The position numbers and the translations under genes were made by a program. From 1162T-S-0a-05 sp050299435 (GTDB taxonomy: Bacteria > Pseudomonadota > Gammaproteobacteria > Pseudomonadales > Cellvibrionaceae), in NCBI GenBank assembly GCA_050299435.1, contig JBNKVX010000032.1, positions 1 through 37,031 on the forward strand: DNA of 37,031 nucleotides, given 5' to 3'. How positions within the stretch are numbered: position 1 is the first letter of the stretch; each line of letters begins with the position of its first letter. Shown here one piece after another: positions 18,012 to 26,501 of the stretch. Under the pieces are notes generated by a model. The model saw nothing but the letters and a program-made list of their open reading frames with translations. It was not told the origin of the DNA and did no database searches.

Positions 18012-18184
18012 CACTCTCTCCCTGAGCTCTTATTTAATAGCGATTCTTTGAATCTATATTAATCCAGAGCGATGAAAGTGTCTGTAAGACATTGCCGACA
18101 ATATTTGTAAGAAATTTGCCTTGAAGGTAGGTAGTGAGCTGTTCTCAAGTGGTTTGCATCGAGATATCTTGCAATAAAGTGCAA

Positions 18185-19564
18185 TTATTCTTCGTCGCCC
18201 AAACCCAGTTTCACCAAACGATAGCGTAGAGAGCGAAAGCTAATACCCAATTTTTTGGCTGCCAAGGTCTTATTCCATCGCACATTTTCCAAAGTTTCGC
18301 AGATTATTTCTCGTTCAACCTCGGAGAGATACTCATCAATTGAGTTATGATTTTGACTGCTTTGGTAGTGATTGCCAGAGGTGCTGATCGTAGCGCTGGA
18401 GCGATGAACGGGTGCGCCGGTAGCATCAAGTTGTAAGTCTTCTTCTGCAATTTCGCTGCTATCACATAGCGTAAAAGCGCGTTCCAGAATGTTTTCTAAT
18501 TCGCGAATATTGCCTGGGAATTCATATTCCATCAGAGATTTCATCGCACCGCGCGTCATGCTGGGTTTTTCCATTCCATGTACTTCTGCAATACGCGATA
18601 AGATACTGTCTACGAGCAGTGGTAAATCATCCATGCGTTTGCGCAAGGGGGGAACAGCCAGTTGTATAACATTTAAACGATAAAATAAGTCTTGTCTAAA
18701 ATCGCCTTGGCGGACTAATTCTTCGAGGTTTTTATGTGTTGCACAGAGAATGCGCACGTCAGTTTTCATTTCAGCTTGAGAGCCGACAGGTCTTACTGCT
18801 TTTTCTTGAATGGCCCGCAGCAGTTTGACCTGCATGTCCAATGGTAAATCGGCGACCTCATCTAAAAATAAGGTACCGCCTTCAGCGGCCTGGAATAAAC
18901 CCTGTTTATCATGAGAAGCACCAGTAAATGAGCCTTTCTTGTGTCCAAAAAACTCGCTTTCCATGAGTTCGCTGGGAATCGCGCCACAGTTAACCGGCAC
19001 AAATTCATTGTCCTTCCTCGGACCCAATTCGTGAATTGAACGCGCAACGAGTTCTTTGCCGCTACCTGATTCGCCACTGATATAAACTGGCGCTTGAGAA
19101 CGCGCTAATTTATTTATGCTTTTGATGAGGCTTTTTATGGAATCGGACACGCCAATAAGTCGGGTTTTATTTTCGTCATTGGTTTCTGCAGGTATTTCAC
19201 TGGAAGCCAAGGCTTTGCCAATAAGGCTACGTAAATTAGCGAGGTCTATGGGTTTTGAGATAAAGTCAAAAGCCCCGACTTTCATTGCCTCAATTGCTAT
19301 ATCCATACTGCCGTAAGCGGTAATCACAGCGACCGGAAGATTGCTATGATTCTGCAGGACTGTTTTTACAAGGTCCAAGCCGTTGCCGTCAGGTAATTTC
19401 ATGTCTGTTAAACAGAGATTGTATTGGTTCTTATCCAGAAAATTGTGAGCTTCAGAAAGATTGGCCGCAGTGTCGCAGTCAATGTTCATTCTTTCCAGTG
19501 TGAGTGATAAAAGCTCGCGAATATCGGGTTCATCGTCAATGATTAAAGCACGTGCGTTAGGCAT
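18185..19564 (-). CDS. pilR: Sigma-54-dependent response regulator PilR
   Basis: PilR activates pilin transcription with RNA polymerase sigma-54 in partnership with PilS. The 459-residue product has a receiver domain (phospho-acceptor D54 in LCLTDMKLPDG, K104 in SKP) and an AAA+ domain with Walker A GESGSGKE (164-171). The sigma-54 contact loop reads GSFTGA (211-216, a common variant of GAFTGA), and Walker B is GTLFLDEVADL. The C-terminus is a Fis-type helix-turn-helix (RWNKTLAAKKLGISFRSLRY). It starts 2 bases after pilS, so the two are co-translated. The adjacency to minor pilins supports PilR over other NtrC-family members. Confidence 0.93.
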   Translation of the reverse strand: MPNARALIIDDEPDIRELLSLTLERMNIDCDTAANLSEAHNFLDKNQYNLCLTDMKLPDGNGLDLVKTVLQNHSNLPVAVITAYGSMDIAIEAMKVGAFDFISKPIDLANLRSLIGKALASSEIPAETNDENKTRLIGVSDSIKSLIKSINKLARSQAPVYISGESGSGKELVARSIHELGPRKDNEFVPVNCGAIPSELMESEFFGHKKGSFTGASHDKQGLFQAAEGGTLFLDEVADLPLDMQVKLLRAIQEKAVRPVGSQAEMKTDVRILCATHKNLEELVRQGDFRQDLFYRLNVIQLAVPPLRKRMDDLPLLVDSILSRIAEVHGMEKPSMTRGAMKSLMEYEFPGNIRELENILERAFTLCDSSEIAEEDLQLDATGAPVHRSSATISTSGNHYQSSQNHNSIDEYLSEVEREIICETLENVRWNKTLAAKKLGISFRSLRYRLVKLGLGDEE

Positions 19565-19566
19565 AG

Positions 19567-21174
19567 TTATATCATTCTCTGGTGATGTGACAGGTTTACT
19601 CTAAAACAACTCAAACCCTCTTTGGTTCTATAAAAATATAAACTTGCTTGGTTGATTTCGCAGAGTTCCTTGGAAATGTACAGCCCAAGTCCAGAACCTT
19701 TTTCGTCCGTAGTATAAAACGGATCATAGATTTGGTTAAGCGCTTCATCTTCTATTCCGGGCCCTAAATCCAGCACCTCGATATAGGGAACTTCATCAGT
19801 GGTATTGACCCCGGCATTTATTCTTATTTTTGCGTCGCCTGTTGTTTTTTTACTGTAGCGAACGCCATTTTCGCAAAGATTCGTCAGGATTTGTGAAAAA
19901 TGTGTCACATCAATTTTAATGGCAATATTTTTGGGTTTGATGCTCAATTCAATTTCACAGGGTTGTGCCGAAATAAAGCTTTCAATAAAACCGGGTAAAT
20001 AGTCATCTAATTTAACTACTTGCGGCTTGGGTTCCTTGCGCCGGGATAAGACGAGCGTGTTTTCAATAATTTGGTTTACTCGATCGGAGTGTTGCAAAAT
20101 AATCTCGGTTAGACGCGAATCAGCTCTTTCAATGTTAGGCGATTCCGAAAGAAGTTGCGCTGCATGCGCAATGGCGCCCAATGGATTACGTACTTCATGT
20201 GCAATGCTCGCGGTGAGTCTGCCTAAGGAAGCTAACTTGAGTTGTTGAGCTTGCTGAGCAAGTGCGCGATAGTCTTCAAGGTAAAGAATTATTTTTCTTT
20301 GGTCACTTTCTTCCAAAAAGCCAAAATTAATACGTATTTCTTGACCTGCTCGTATTTCATGTTGCCAGGGAATTCCGCTAACGGGATTTCGCTTCCAGCT
20401 TATTACTATGTTTTCCAGATTTGGGAATGTACTTAATTCACTGCCATAGTGGTTAAGCTCGGGGTCGAGGTCCATCAATTGTGCTGCGGAACGATTGATA
20501 AGTTCTATTTTATCGGTTTCATTGATAACAATAATGCCGGTACGCATGCGCGTAATGATATGTTCAGCCAGTTGTTGTAATTGTTTTACCTGAAGTGCAT
20601 TTTCAGCTGCAATGATTTCGCTTTTGCGAATTTTATCTGTGAGGTAATGAAAAATGATGGCTGTGACAAATATCAGGATTCCTAAAATTCCAGCTGAAAA
20701 TACGGCTTGAGCGACATCACCCGTAGTGTTTCCCAAATAGATGGATTCCCCAATAACAAAAAAACTTGTTAGTGCGGCAAACAGAAACAATAACTGTCCC
20801 CGTATGAACAAACCCGCTGTGGCGACACAAAATATCAGTAAATAACCTAAACCACCGCTGAGGCCGCCACTGGCATGTATAATGAGCAAGATGGCAAGTA
20901 AGTCTACGATTAGTAAAAAAGACACACGATTTAGCGAATGTCGCAATTGCTCGGGATTAAAAACAAGCAGTGAGCCAAAGCACAGCAGCGAATAAATGAT
21001 GCTAACCCACTCGAATAAGACGGGGTTTTGTTTGCCGAGGATATTGACAGCTAAACCTGTGGCATACATCAGGTAAAGCAGTAGGCCGAGGGTAAAGCGA
21101 TAATACAAATACACGCGCAACATTGTTGGGTTATGGTTGTATTTGCTATTTGAGGAGCTTGAAATCCTTAACAT
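19567..21174 (-). CDS. pilS: Sensor histidine kinase PilS
   Basis: PilS senses inner-membrane pilin and phosphorylates PilR. The 535-residue product has about six N-terminal membrane helices (roughly 28-178), a PAS-like linker (about 200-300, MRTGIIVINETDKIELINRSA), and a HisKA domain with H326 in SIAHEVRNPLGAIAHA. The HATPase domain carries LDLGPGIEDEALNQIYDPF and GSGLGLYISKEL. The six-helix input domain and pairing with pilR fit PilS. No good ribosome-binding site precedes either ATG 21174 or the internal ATG 21123, so the start is uncertain. Confidence 0.92.
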   Translation of the reverse strand: MLRISSSSNSKYNHNPTMLRVYLYYRFTLGLLLYLMYATGLAVNILGKQNPVLFEWVSIIYSLLCFGSLLVFNPEQLRHSLNRVSFLLIVDLLAILLIIHASGGLSGGLGYLLIFCVATAGLFIRGQLLFLFAALTSFFVIGESIYLGNTTGDVAQAVFSAGILGILIFVTAIIFHYLTDKIRKSEIIAAENALQVKQLQQLAEHIITRMRTGIIVINETDKIELINRSAAQLMDLDPELNHYGSELSTFPNLENIVISWKRNPVSGIPWQHEIRAGQEIRINFGFLEESDQRKIILYLEDYRALAQQAQQLKLASLGRLTASIAHEVRNPLGAIAHAAQLLSESPNIERADSRLTEIILQHSDRVNQIIENTLVLSRRKEPKPQVVKLDDYLPGFIESFISAQPCEIELSIKPKNIAIKIDVTHFSQILTNLCENGVRYSKKTTGDAKIRINAGVNTTDEVPYIEVLDLGPGIEDEALNQIYDPFYTTDEKGSGLGLYISKELCEINQASLYFYRTKEGLSCFRVNLSHHQRMI

Positions 21175-21248
21175 TTATTAGTCTTTTTTATCAGGTTCAA
21201 TCTAGCTGTTTTGCTAGTGACAAATAGATACGGAGTACCAGGAATTAT

Positions 21249-22871
21249 ATGCCAATTTTAAGCATCGCGATGGCCCAGTTTAACCCGATAGTGGGTGATA
21301 TAGACGGCAATACGCAAAAAATCATTGGTGTTTGTGAAAAAGCAGTAGAGCAAAAAGCTGATGTTGTGGTGTTTCCCGAGCTGAGTTTGATTGGTTACCC
21401 ACCCGAAGATCTGCTATTGCGACCAAGTTTGCATCGAAGAATTGATCGTGCTCTTAAAAAAATAATGGATGCAAAATTTGAGACCTTGGTTGTCGTAGGT
21501 TATCCAAAAATACAAGGAAATAAACGCTATAACATGGCGGGTGCAATTTATGATGGCAAGCTCCTCTATGAATATGCCAAGCAAGTTTTACCAAATTATC
21601 AGGTGTTTGATGAATATCGTTATTTTGAACCCGGCCAAGCTGTGGGCGTAATCCATTTTCGCGGTGTCAATCTTGGAATCTCTATTTGTGAAGATATTTG
21701 GGATGGGGGTCCACTTGAAAAGCTAAAAAAATCCGGGGCAGATTTAATGTTAAATCTTAACGGTTCACCCTTTCATGTGAATAAACAAACGATAAGAAAA
21801 AATCTGGTTAAGAAACGTGCACTAGATTTAGACGTTCCGATAGTGTACGTGAACCAGGTGGGCGGTCAGGACGAATTGGTCTTCGATGGCGGCTCAATGA
21901 GCGTAAATCGTAAGGGGAAGCTAATAAGCGCGTTACCACAGTTTCAAGAAGTCATGGAATTAACTAACTTTGATTTGGAATCTCAAGATCTTGTTGGAGC
22001 TGAATGCCAGCAAATTGAGCACAATGAGTTAGCAGACATTTATGATGCCCTCGTTTTGGGTGTACGAGACTATGTCAATAAAAATGGTTTTAAAGGTGTC
22101 GTTTTGGGCTTGTCCGGAGGAATCGACTCTGCCTTAACGCTAGCTGTGGCGGTTGATGCATTGGGCGCTGAACGTGTTGAAGCGGTTATGATGCCCTTCA
22201 CGTACACCTCGGAACTCAGCAAAACTGATGCAGAAGACGAAGCCAAACGTTTAGCGGTCAAATACCGTGTGATTGGCATTGAACCGATGTACAAAGCATT
22301 TATCGAAGCCCTCGCGCCAGCTTTCGAAGGCTTACCAAAGGATGCGAGTGAAGAAAATATACAAGCGCGATCGCGTGGAATTTTGTTAATGGCCCTTTCA
22401 AATAAATTGGGTTATCTCGTACTGACTACAGGAAACAAAAGTGAAATGGCGGTGGGATATGCCACCCTTTATGGCGATATGGCAGGCGGATTGGATGTGT
22501 TAAAAGATGTACCCAAAACGACTGTTTTTGCATTGGCAAGGTATCGAAATACTCTGAGTGAAGTGATCCCCGAATCTGTAATTACTCGTCCCCCTTCGGC
22601 GGAGTTAGCGCCGGATCAGAAAGATGAAGACTCACTGCCACCTTATGACATACTTGATCAGATTTTGCAGCGTTACATTGAAGAAGATGCCAGTGCCGAA
22701 GAAATTATTGCTGAAGGTTATGATCAGGCCACTGTAAAAAGAGTTTTACGTTTAGTGGACATCAACGAATATAAACGAAGACAAGCTCCCATCGGTATTC
22801 GCATTAGCGAGCGCGCATTTGGGAAAGATAGGCGATATCCCATCACCAACGGTTGGACTATTGGCGACTAG
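21249..22871 (+). CDS. nadE: Glutamine-dependent NAD+ synthetase
   Basis: NadE makes NAD from nicotinic acid adenine dinucleotide with ATP, drawing ammonia from glutamine. The 540-residue product joins a nitrilase-type glutaminase domain to a synthetase domain. The glutaminase catalytic triad is E44 (FPELSLIGYPPEDLL), K111 (YAKQVLPNYQVFDE) and C147 (SICEDIW). The synthetase P-loop is SGGIDS (289-294), with TTGNKSEMAVGY further on. AGGA at 21240-21243 precedes the ATG. The gene is divergent from pilS, and its last 14 bases overlap the end of bamD on the other strand. It is not in this position in Pseudomonas as I recall it. Confidence 0.96.
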   Translation: MPILSIAMAQFNPIVGDIDGNTQKIIGVCEKAVEQKADVVVFPELSLIGYPPEDLLLRPSLHRRIDRALKKIMDAKFETLVVVGYPKIQGNKRYNMAGAIYDGKLLYEYAKQVLPNYQVFDEYRYFEPGQAVGVIHFRGVNLGISICEDIWDGGPLEKLKKSGADLMLNLNGSPFHVNKQTIRKNLVKKRALDLDVPIVYVNQVGGQDELVFDGGSMSVNRKGKLISALPQFQEVMELTNFDLESQDLVGAECQQIEHNELADIYDALVLGVRDYVNKNGFKGVVLGLSGGIDSALTLAVAVDALGAERVEAVMMPFTYTSELSKTDAEDEAKRLAVKYRVIGIEPMYKAFIEALAPAFEGLPKDASEENIQARSRGILLMALSNKLGYLVLTTGNKSEMAVGYATLYGDMAGGLDVLKDVPKTTVFALARYRNTLSEVIPESVITRPPSAELAPDQKDEDSLPPYDILDQILQRYIEEDASAEEIIAEGYDQATVKRVLRLVDINEYKRRQAPIGIRISERAFGKDRRYPITNGWTIGD

Positions 22872-23787
22872 GTGCAGGTGGCTCACTAAAAGCTTTGTTC
22901 TTACCGTAATAGGGGTCGTAAATTTCGCGAGTATCGTAAGACACCGTTTGATCTTTGTCGAAAAAACCAAGCGTCACGTAGCTAACCCAACTGCGTTTTT
23001 CTAGCTTGCTGAAATTATGATCAAACTCGCCTTTGTCGCTTAGGGCAGGATGATTAGGGTAATTTGCTGCAAGCACTTTGATTGCATCCATTGATAGCTC
23101 TTTCATATCCATTAAATGATAGGCCTGAGCCATTACTGCCAGTCCGTCAGGCACAGCCGGTGTGCTTTGAAAGTTTTCAACCACATAGCGCCCGCGGTTA
23201 GCAGCGGCGAGGTATGCACCCCGTTTGAAGTAATAATTGGCAACATGTATTTCGTAGCGAGCAAGCATGTTACGCAGGAATATCATGCGTTTTTGTGCAT
23301 CCAGCGCATAGATGCTGTCCGGATATCGGTTAATTAACTGGGCAAAATAATTGAAAGATTCTCTGGCTGTACCTGGGTCACGCTTGGTGACGTCGGTAGG
23401 AAGAACAGAAAACAGCGCCGAGTCATTGTGAAAACTGGCAATACCGCGCATGTAATAGGCATAGTCAACATTGCGGTGTTGAGGGTGAAGTCTGATGAAG
23501 CGATCACTTGATGCAATGACTGCTTCGTATTCACGTGTTTTGAAGTAGGCGTAAATTAACTCTAATTGAGCGTGTTCAGCATAAGGGCCGAAGGGGTAGT
23601 GTTCTTCCAAAAGCTGCAGATATTCAACAGCATTAGTGTAGTTTTTCCTATCCAGCGCTTCGAGCGCCTTGTTGTAAATAACTTGCTCAGAGCTTTTCTC
23701 GAGTTTGTCTTTGTTTGAAGAGCAGCTAGTTAGGGAAATACTGCTAAAGATAAGCGCTGTTATCAACAACCGGTACAACAATTTCAT
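22858..23787 (-). CDS. bamD: Outer-membrane assembly lipoprotein BamD
   Basis: BamD is an essential part of the BAM complex that inserts beta-barrel proteins into the outer membrane. The 309-residue product has a lipoprotein signal peptide with lipobox LTSC (C22), then tetratricopeptide-like helices: residues such as ALDRKNYTNAVEYLQLLEEHYPFG and the strongly conserved YYMRGIASF. An extended charged C-terminus follows (DTREIYDPYYGKN). At about 309 residues it is longer than E. coli BamD (245), with the extra length at the C-terminus. It is divergent from rluD, as in many gammaproteobacteria. Its 3' end overlaps nadE by 14 bases. Confidence 0.94.
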   Translation of the reverse strand: MKLLYRLLITALIFSSISLTSCSSNKDKLEKSSEQVIYNKALEALDRKNYTNAVEYLQLLEEHYPFGPYAEHAQLELIYAYFKTREYEAVIASSDRFIRLHPQHRNVDYAYYMRGIASFHNDSALFSVLPTDVTKRDPGTARESFNYFAQLINRYPDSIYALDAQKRMIFLRNMLARYEIHVANYYFKRGAYLAAANRGRYVVENFQSTPAVPDGLAVMAQAYHLMDMKELSMDAIKVLAANYPNHPALSDKGEFDHNFSKLEKRSWVSYVTLGFFDKDQTVSYDTREIYDPYYGKNKAFSEPPAPSRQ

Positions 23788-23828
23788 CTTGATCTCTTAA
23801 TTGGGTTCTATGCCAGGGGCTTTATTTC

Positions 23829-23870
23829 TATAATCCCGTGTTTACACGGCCCGCTTCTTGAAAGGCGGGC
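23829..23870 (+). promoter_or_regulatory. Possible rluD promoter and leader hairpin in the bamD-rluD divergent region
   Basis: A perfect TATAAT (23829-23834) could serve as the -10 for rluD, but no good -35 is seen 16-18 bases upstream. The predicted start falls near 23841. An inverted repeat (GCCCGC 23849-23854, GCGGGC 23865-23870) would form a hairpin in the leader about 30 bases before the rluD start codon. No T run follows, so it is not a terminator. Confidence 0.35.
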
Positions 23871-23901
23871 GACAGTTTAGCCAGCCGCGAATACAAATAC
23901 A

Positions 23902-24846
23902 ATGTCAAACACCATATCGATCCACGCACTCGCCAGCCATGAACAAGAGGGCAAGCGTTTGGATCAGGCAGCAGTGGATTTGTTCCCTCAATTTTCCCGT
24001 TCACGCCTGCAGGCATGGATAAAATCCGGTGAATTGCGTGTAAATGGCAAGATTTGCAAGCAAACCGCGCGTCTTCAGGGAGACGAGGAATTGGCAATTA
24101 AGGCGGAAATGCAAAGCCAGGAAGCTTTCGAGCCTGAATCAATGGATATGAACGTGGTTTTTGAAGATGAGGCTATTTTGGTACTCAGCAAACCCGCAGG
24201 TCTGGTTGTTCATCCCGCTGCAGGGAATTGGTCGGGAACCTTGTTAAATGGTTTGCTGGCCTTCAGGCCCTGTTTTGGAACCCTGCCGAGAGCCGGTATT
24301 GTTCACCGTCTGGACAAAGACACCAGTGGTTTGATGGTGGTGGCAAAGAGCCTGGACGCGCAAAATAGCCTGGTTCAACAGCTGCAAAATAGAACGGTAA
24401 AGAGGTTTTACCGAGCTTTCAGTTGTGGTGGGCCGGATTGCGGAGGCAGCATTGATGCCCCTATCGGAAGACACCCTTCTGTCCGCACTAAAATGGCTGT
24501 TGTGAAGTCAGGCGGAAAGCAAGCCATTACTCACTACAGCCTCCTCCAATATCTTGATTATTTTCGAGATCTTTCCGTTAGTTTGGAAACAGGTAGAACA
24601 CATCAGATTCGAGTTCATTTGGCTTACCTGGGTTTCCCGCTGATTGGAGATGAGACTTATGGTAAACCCCTGCCGACTAAACTTGATATAGCGAATGATA
24701 AGAGATCGGCTGTTGAAAGTTTTCCACGACAAGCGCTGCATGCCGAGCGCTTGAGTTTAATTCATCCATTAAGCAATGAAGAGATGACATGGCAGCTTGA
24801 ATTGCCGCAAGATATGTTGGCATTGTTAAGTCACCTGGAAAATTAA
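23902..24846 (+). CDS. rluD: 23S rRNA pseudouridine synthase RluD
   Basis: RluD converts three uridines in helix 69 of 23S rRNA (1911, 1915, 1917 in E. coli) to pseudouridine. The 314-residue product has an N-terminal S4 RNA-binding domain (about 18-75, RLDQAAVDLFPQFSRSRLQAWIKSG). The catalytic domain holds the motif IVHRLDKDTSGLMVVAK, with catalytic Asp D138. TGRTHQIRVHLAYLGFPLIGD is also diagnostic. The location next to bamD and before pgeF is the classic rluD context and favours it over RluA or RluC. The stop overlaps the pgeF start as TAATG. Confidence 0.94.
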   Translation: MSNTISIHALASHEQEGKRLDQAAVDLFPQFSRSRLQAWIKSGELRVNGKICKQTARLQGDEELAIKAEMQSQEAFEPESMDMNVVFEDEAILVLSKPAGLVVHPAAGNWSGTLLNGLLAFRPCFGTLPRAGIVHRLDKDTSGLMVVAKSLDAQNSLVQQLQNRTVKRFYRAFSCGGPDCGGSIDAPIGRHPSVRTKMAVVKSGGKQAITHYSLLQYLDYFRDLSVSLETGRTHQIRVHLAYLGFPLIGDETYGKPLPTKLDIANDKRSAVESFPRQALHAERLSLIHPLSNEEMTWQLELPQDMLALLSHLEN

Positions 24847-25619
24847 TGATTTGTCTCAAGCCAGACTGGCCTCTGCCAGACAAGGTGCAAGCCTTGGTCA
24901 CCACACGGGAAGGCGGGGTGAGTCAGGCGCCTTATACAAGCTTCAACACAGCAATGCACGTTGGAGATGACAGGCAGGCTGTGGAAGCAAATCGCCAAAA
25001 GCTATTGAGACATGTGGTGTACCCGATTCAATGGCTCGAGCAGGTTCATGGCACCCAGTGCCTTGAGATACTGCAAGCGGAAGACAAGACGATGGTTGCA
25101 GACGCGGCCTATACAAGAGCGGAGGGGGTGGTTTGTGTCGTTCAAACGGCGGACTGTCTCCCTATTTTGATTGCGCATAAAGAAGCAAAGTTTGTGGCTG
25201 CGGTACACGCAGGGTGGCGGGGTTTAGCAGCCGGTATTATTTCGCGAACATTGAAGATATTGGATGTGGATTCATCTAATCTCAGTATTTTTATTGGCCC
25301 GGCAATTTCTTTTGATTATTTCGAGGTAGGTGAGGAGGTACTGCAGGCGTTTGAAAGTTGGGCGCGGGCTCTTTCCCTCACTCCAGATAATCTAGCCGAG
25401 AATTTTATTGAAAGTAGTTCAGGCCCAAAGAAAGAAAAAAAGTACAGGGCAAATTTGGCAGGATTGGCGAAAACAGAATTGAAGGCTTTAGGTGTGGAAT
25501 CAATCTATGGCGGTAATCTCTGTACATGGAGGGATAACGATCGCTTTTACTCTTATCGAAAAGAAGGAGTGACTGGGCGTTTCACCTCTGCAATCTGGTT
25601 AACGCCCGAGGACAAATAA
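24846..25619 (+). CDS. pgeF: Peptidoglycan editing factor / purine nucleoside phosphorylase-like protein (YfiH, laccase domain)
   Basis: Members of this family remove wrongly placed residues from muropeptides in the cytosol; copper-oxidase and nucleoside phosphorylase activities are also reported for the family. The 257-residue product has the three metal-ligand motifs: QVHG (H68), TADCLP (C104) and HAGWRG (H121). REGGVSQAPYTSFN near the N-terminus and GNLCTWRD-x-YSYRKEG-type residues near the end are also conserved. The ATG overlaps the rluD stop by one base, indicating translational coupling. The rluD-pgeF-clpB neighbourhood is conserved in gammaproteobacteria. Confidence 0.93.
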   Translation: MICLKPDWPLPDKVQALVTTREGGVSQAPYTSFNTAMHVGDDRQAVEANRQKLLRHVVYPIQWLEQVHGTQCLEILQAEDKTMVADAAYTRAEGVVCVVQTADCLPILIAHKEAKFVAAVHAGWRGLAAGIISRTLKILDVDSSNLSIFIGPAISFDYFEVGEEVLQAFESWARALSLTPDNLAENFIESSSGPKKEKKYRANLAGLAKTELKALGVESIYGGNLCTWRDNDRFYSYRKEGVTGRFTSAIWLTPEDK

Positions 25620-25622
25620 ACG

Positions 25623-26300
25623 TTATTTACTTTTTTGTTCGCCGAGATATTCCATGGTGCGATCACTCCATTTTCCCATTAGCATTTTAAAATCTCGTGT
25701 GTTGAATGCCCGTGTAGCGCGTGCGGGTCTATTGTAGCCCCTATCCTGAGTATCCCGGCTGTCAATAAATTGATACAAAACTTCCTCACTTTTCGCATCA
25801 ACAACCAAAAGGTTAAATTTCCCGTTGCCAGCAATAAACACGAAAGATTTTGAAATTGAATCATCTGGCCCAAAAATATTTAGATTTTCAATACGAGGAA
25901 CAAAAATCAAATCTGCTTCGACAGCATTGTTCACCAGTTCAAATTCGGTGCTTTTTTCCACGGCCTTGGCTAATTCCTTGTTGAGCAAGGTCTCGTAACG
26001 CTCTATGGTTTTCTTTTTGTAATTCCCTGTGATATCTGTTTGATGTTCTCGTAACCAATACTTAGAGAAAGCAACATTTGCGGGTTCGATGTAGATCTTT
26101 TTGGCTGAGGTCAAATTGGCATTTGAAGCGACGTTTAATGTATCAAAAAAAGAATGTTTGACTTCTTGCAGATGACTTAAATCTCTTGACTCACCAGGAG
26201 GAGCTTTTTCTGGCTTTGGTGTGGCAAACACAGAAAATGATACGAGCGCCAGCAAAACCGCGAGTAAAGACCAAAGTGGTTGTTTCAAGGTCGTGATCAT
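25623..26300 (-). CDS. Secreted protein of unknown function, possibly DUF3313-like
   Basis: I do not recognise this 225-residue product with certainty. Residues 1-26 form a signal peptide (SFSVFA|TP) without a lipobox. The rest shows KKIYIEPANVAFSKYWLRE, an amphipathic stretch of Lys/Glu-rich helix (KKKTIERYETLLNKELAKAVEK), then DLIFVPRIENLNIFGPDD and LLVVDAKSEEVLYQFIDSRD. The order (a Val/Pro start strand, helix, then a beta strand ending in a D-SRD turn) resembles DUF3313 periplasmic proteins. GAGG (complement of 26309-26312) lies 8 bases before the ATG. It converges on pgeF and has no partner gene. Confidence 0.7.
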   Translation of the reverse strand: MITTLKQPLWSLLAVLLALVSFSVFATPKPEKAPPGESRDLSHLQEVKHSFFDTLNVASNANLTSAKKIYIEPANVAFSKYWLREHQTDITGNYKKKTIERYETLLNKELAKAVEKSTEFELVNNAVEADLIFVPRIENLNIFGPDDSISKSFVFIAGNGKFNLLVVDAKSEEVLYQFIDSRDTQDRGYNRPARATRAFNTRDFKMLMGKWSDRTMEYLGEQKSK

Positions 26301-26404
26301 GGTTTGTACCTCTTCATATTTGTTTGTTATTAACGTACTTGGACAGGTGAAAATACAATTGTATCCCTCGATTTTTCAGAGTCCAACTTGGCCTGTAAAT
26401 GTGG

Positions 26405-26431
26405 CTTGTATTTGACGATATTACCCTAATA
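26405..26431 (+). promoter_or_regulatory. Candidate heat-shock (sigma-32) promoter of clpB
   Basis: CTTGTA (26405-26410) and CCCTAATA (26424-26431) resemble the sigma-32 -35 (CTTGAA) and -10 (CCCCATTT-like) elements, spaced 13 bases apart, within the allowed range. Transcription would start near 26438, about 64 bases before the clpB ATG. Downstream, a 7-bp inverted repeat with one mismatch (GCTAACC / GGCTAGC) lies in the leader. clpB is a classic sigma-32 target, which supports the reading. Confidence 0.5.
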
Positions 26432-26501
26432 TTGTTCGAAGTACGCTAACCTAAGCTGTCGGCTAGCAGTGTTTAACAATTTTTTACTTTTGGGAATAAA
26501 A

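Noticed and set aside
18015..18184. Sigma-54 promoter for fimT (PilR target)
   Set aside because: TTGCA-like segments occur (18154, 18169), but no GG partner at the correct spacing was found on either strand.
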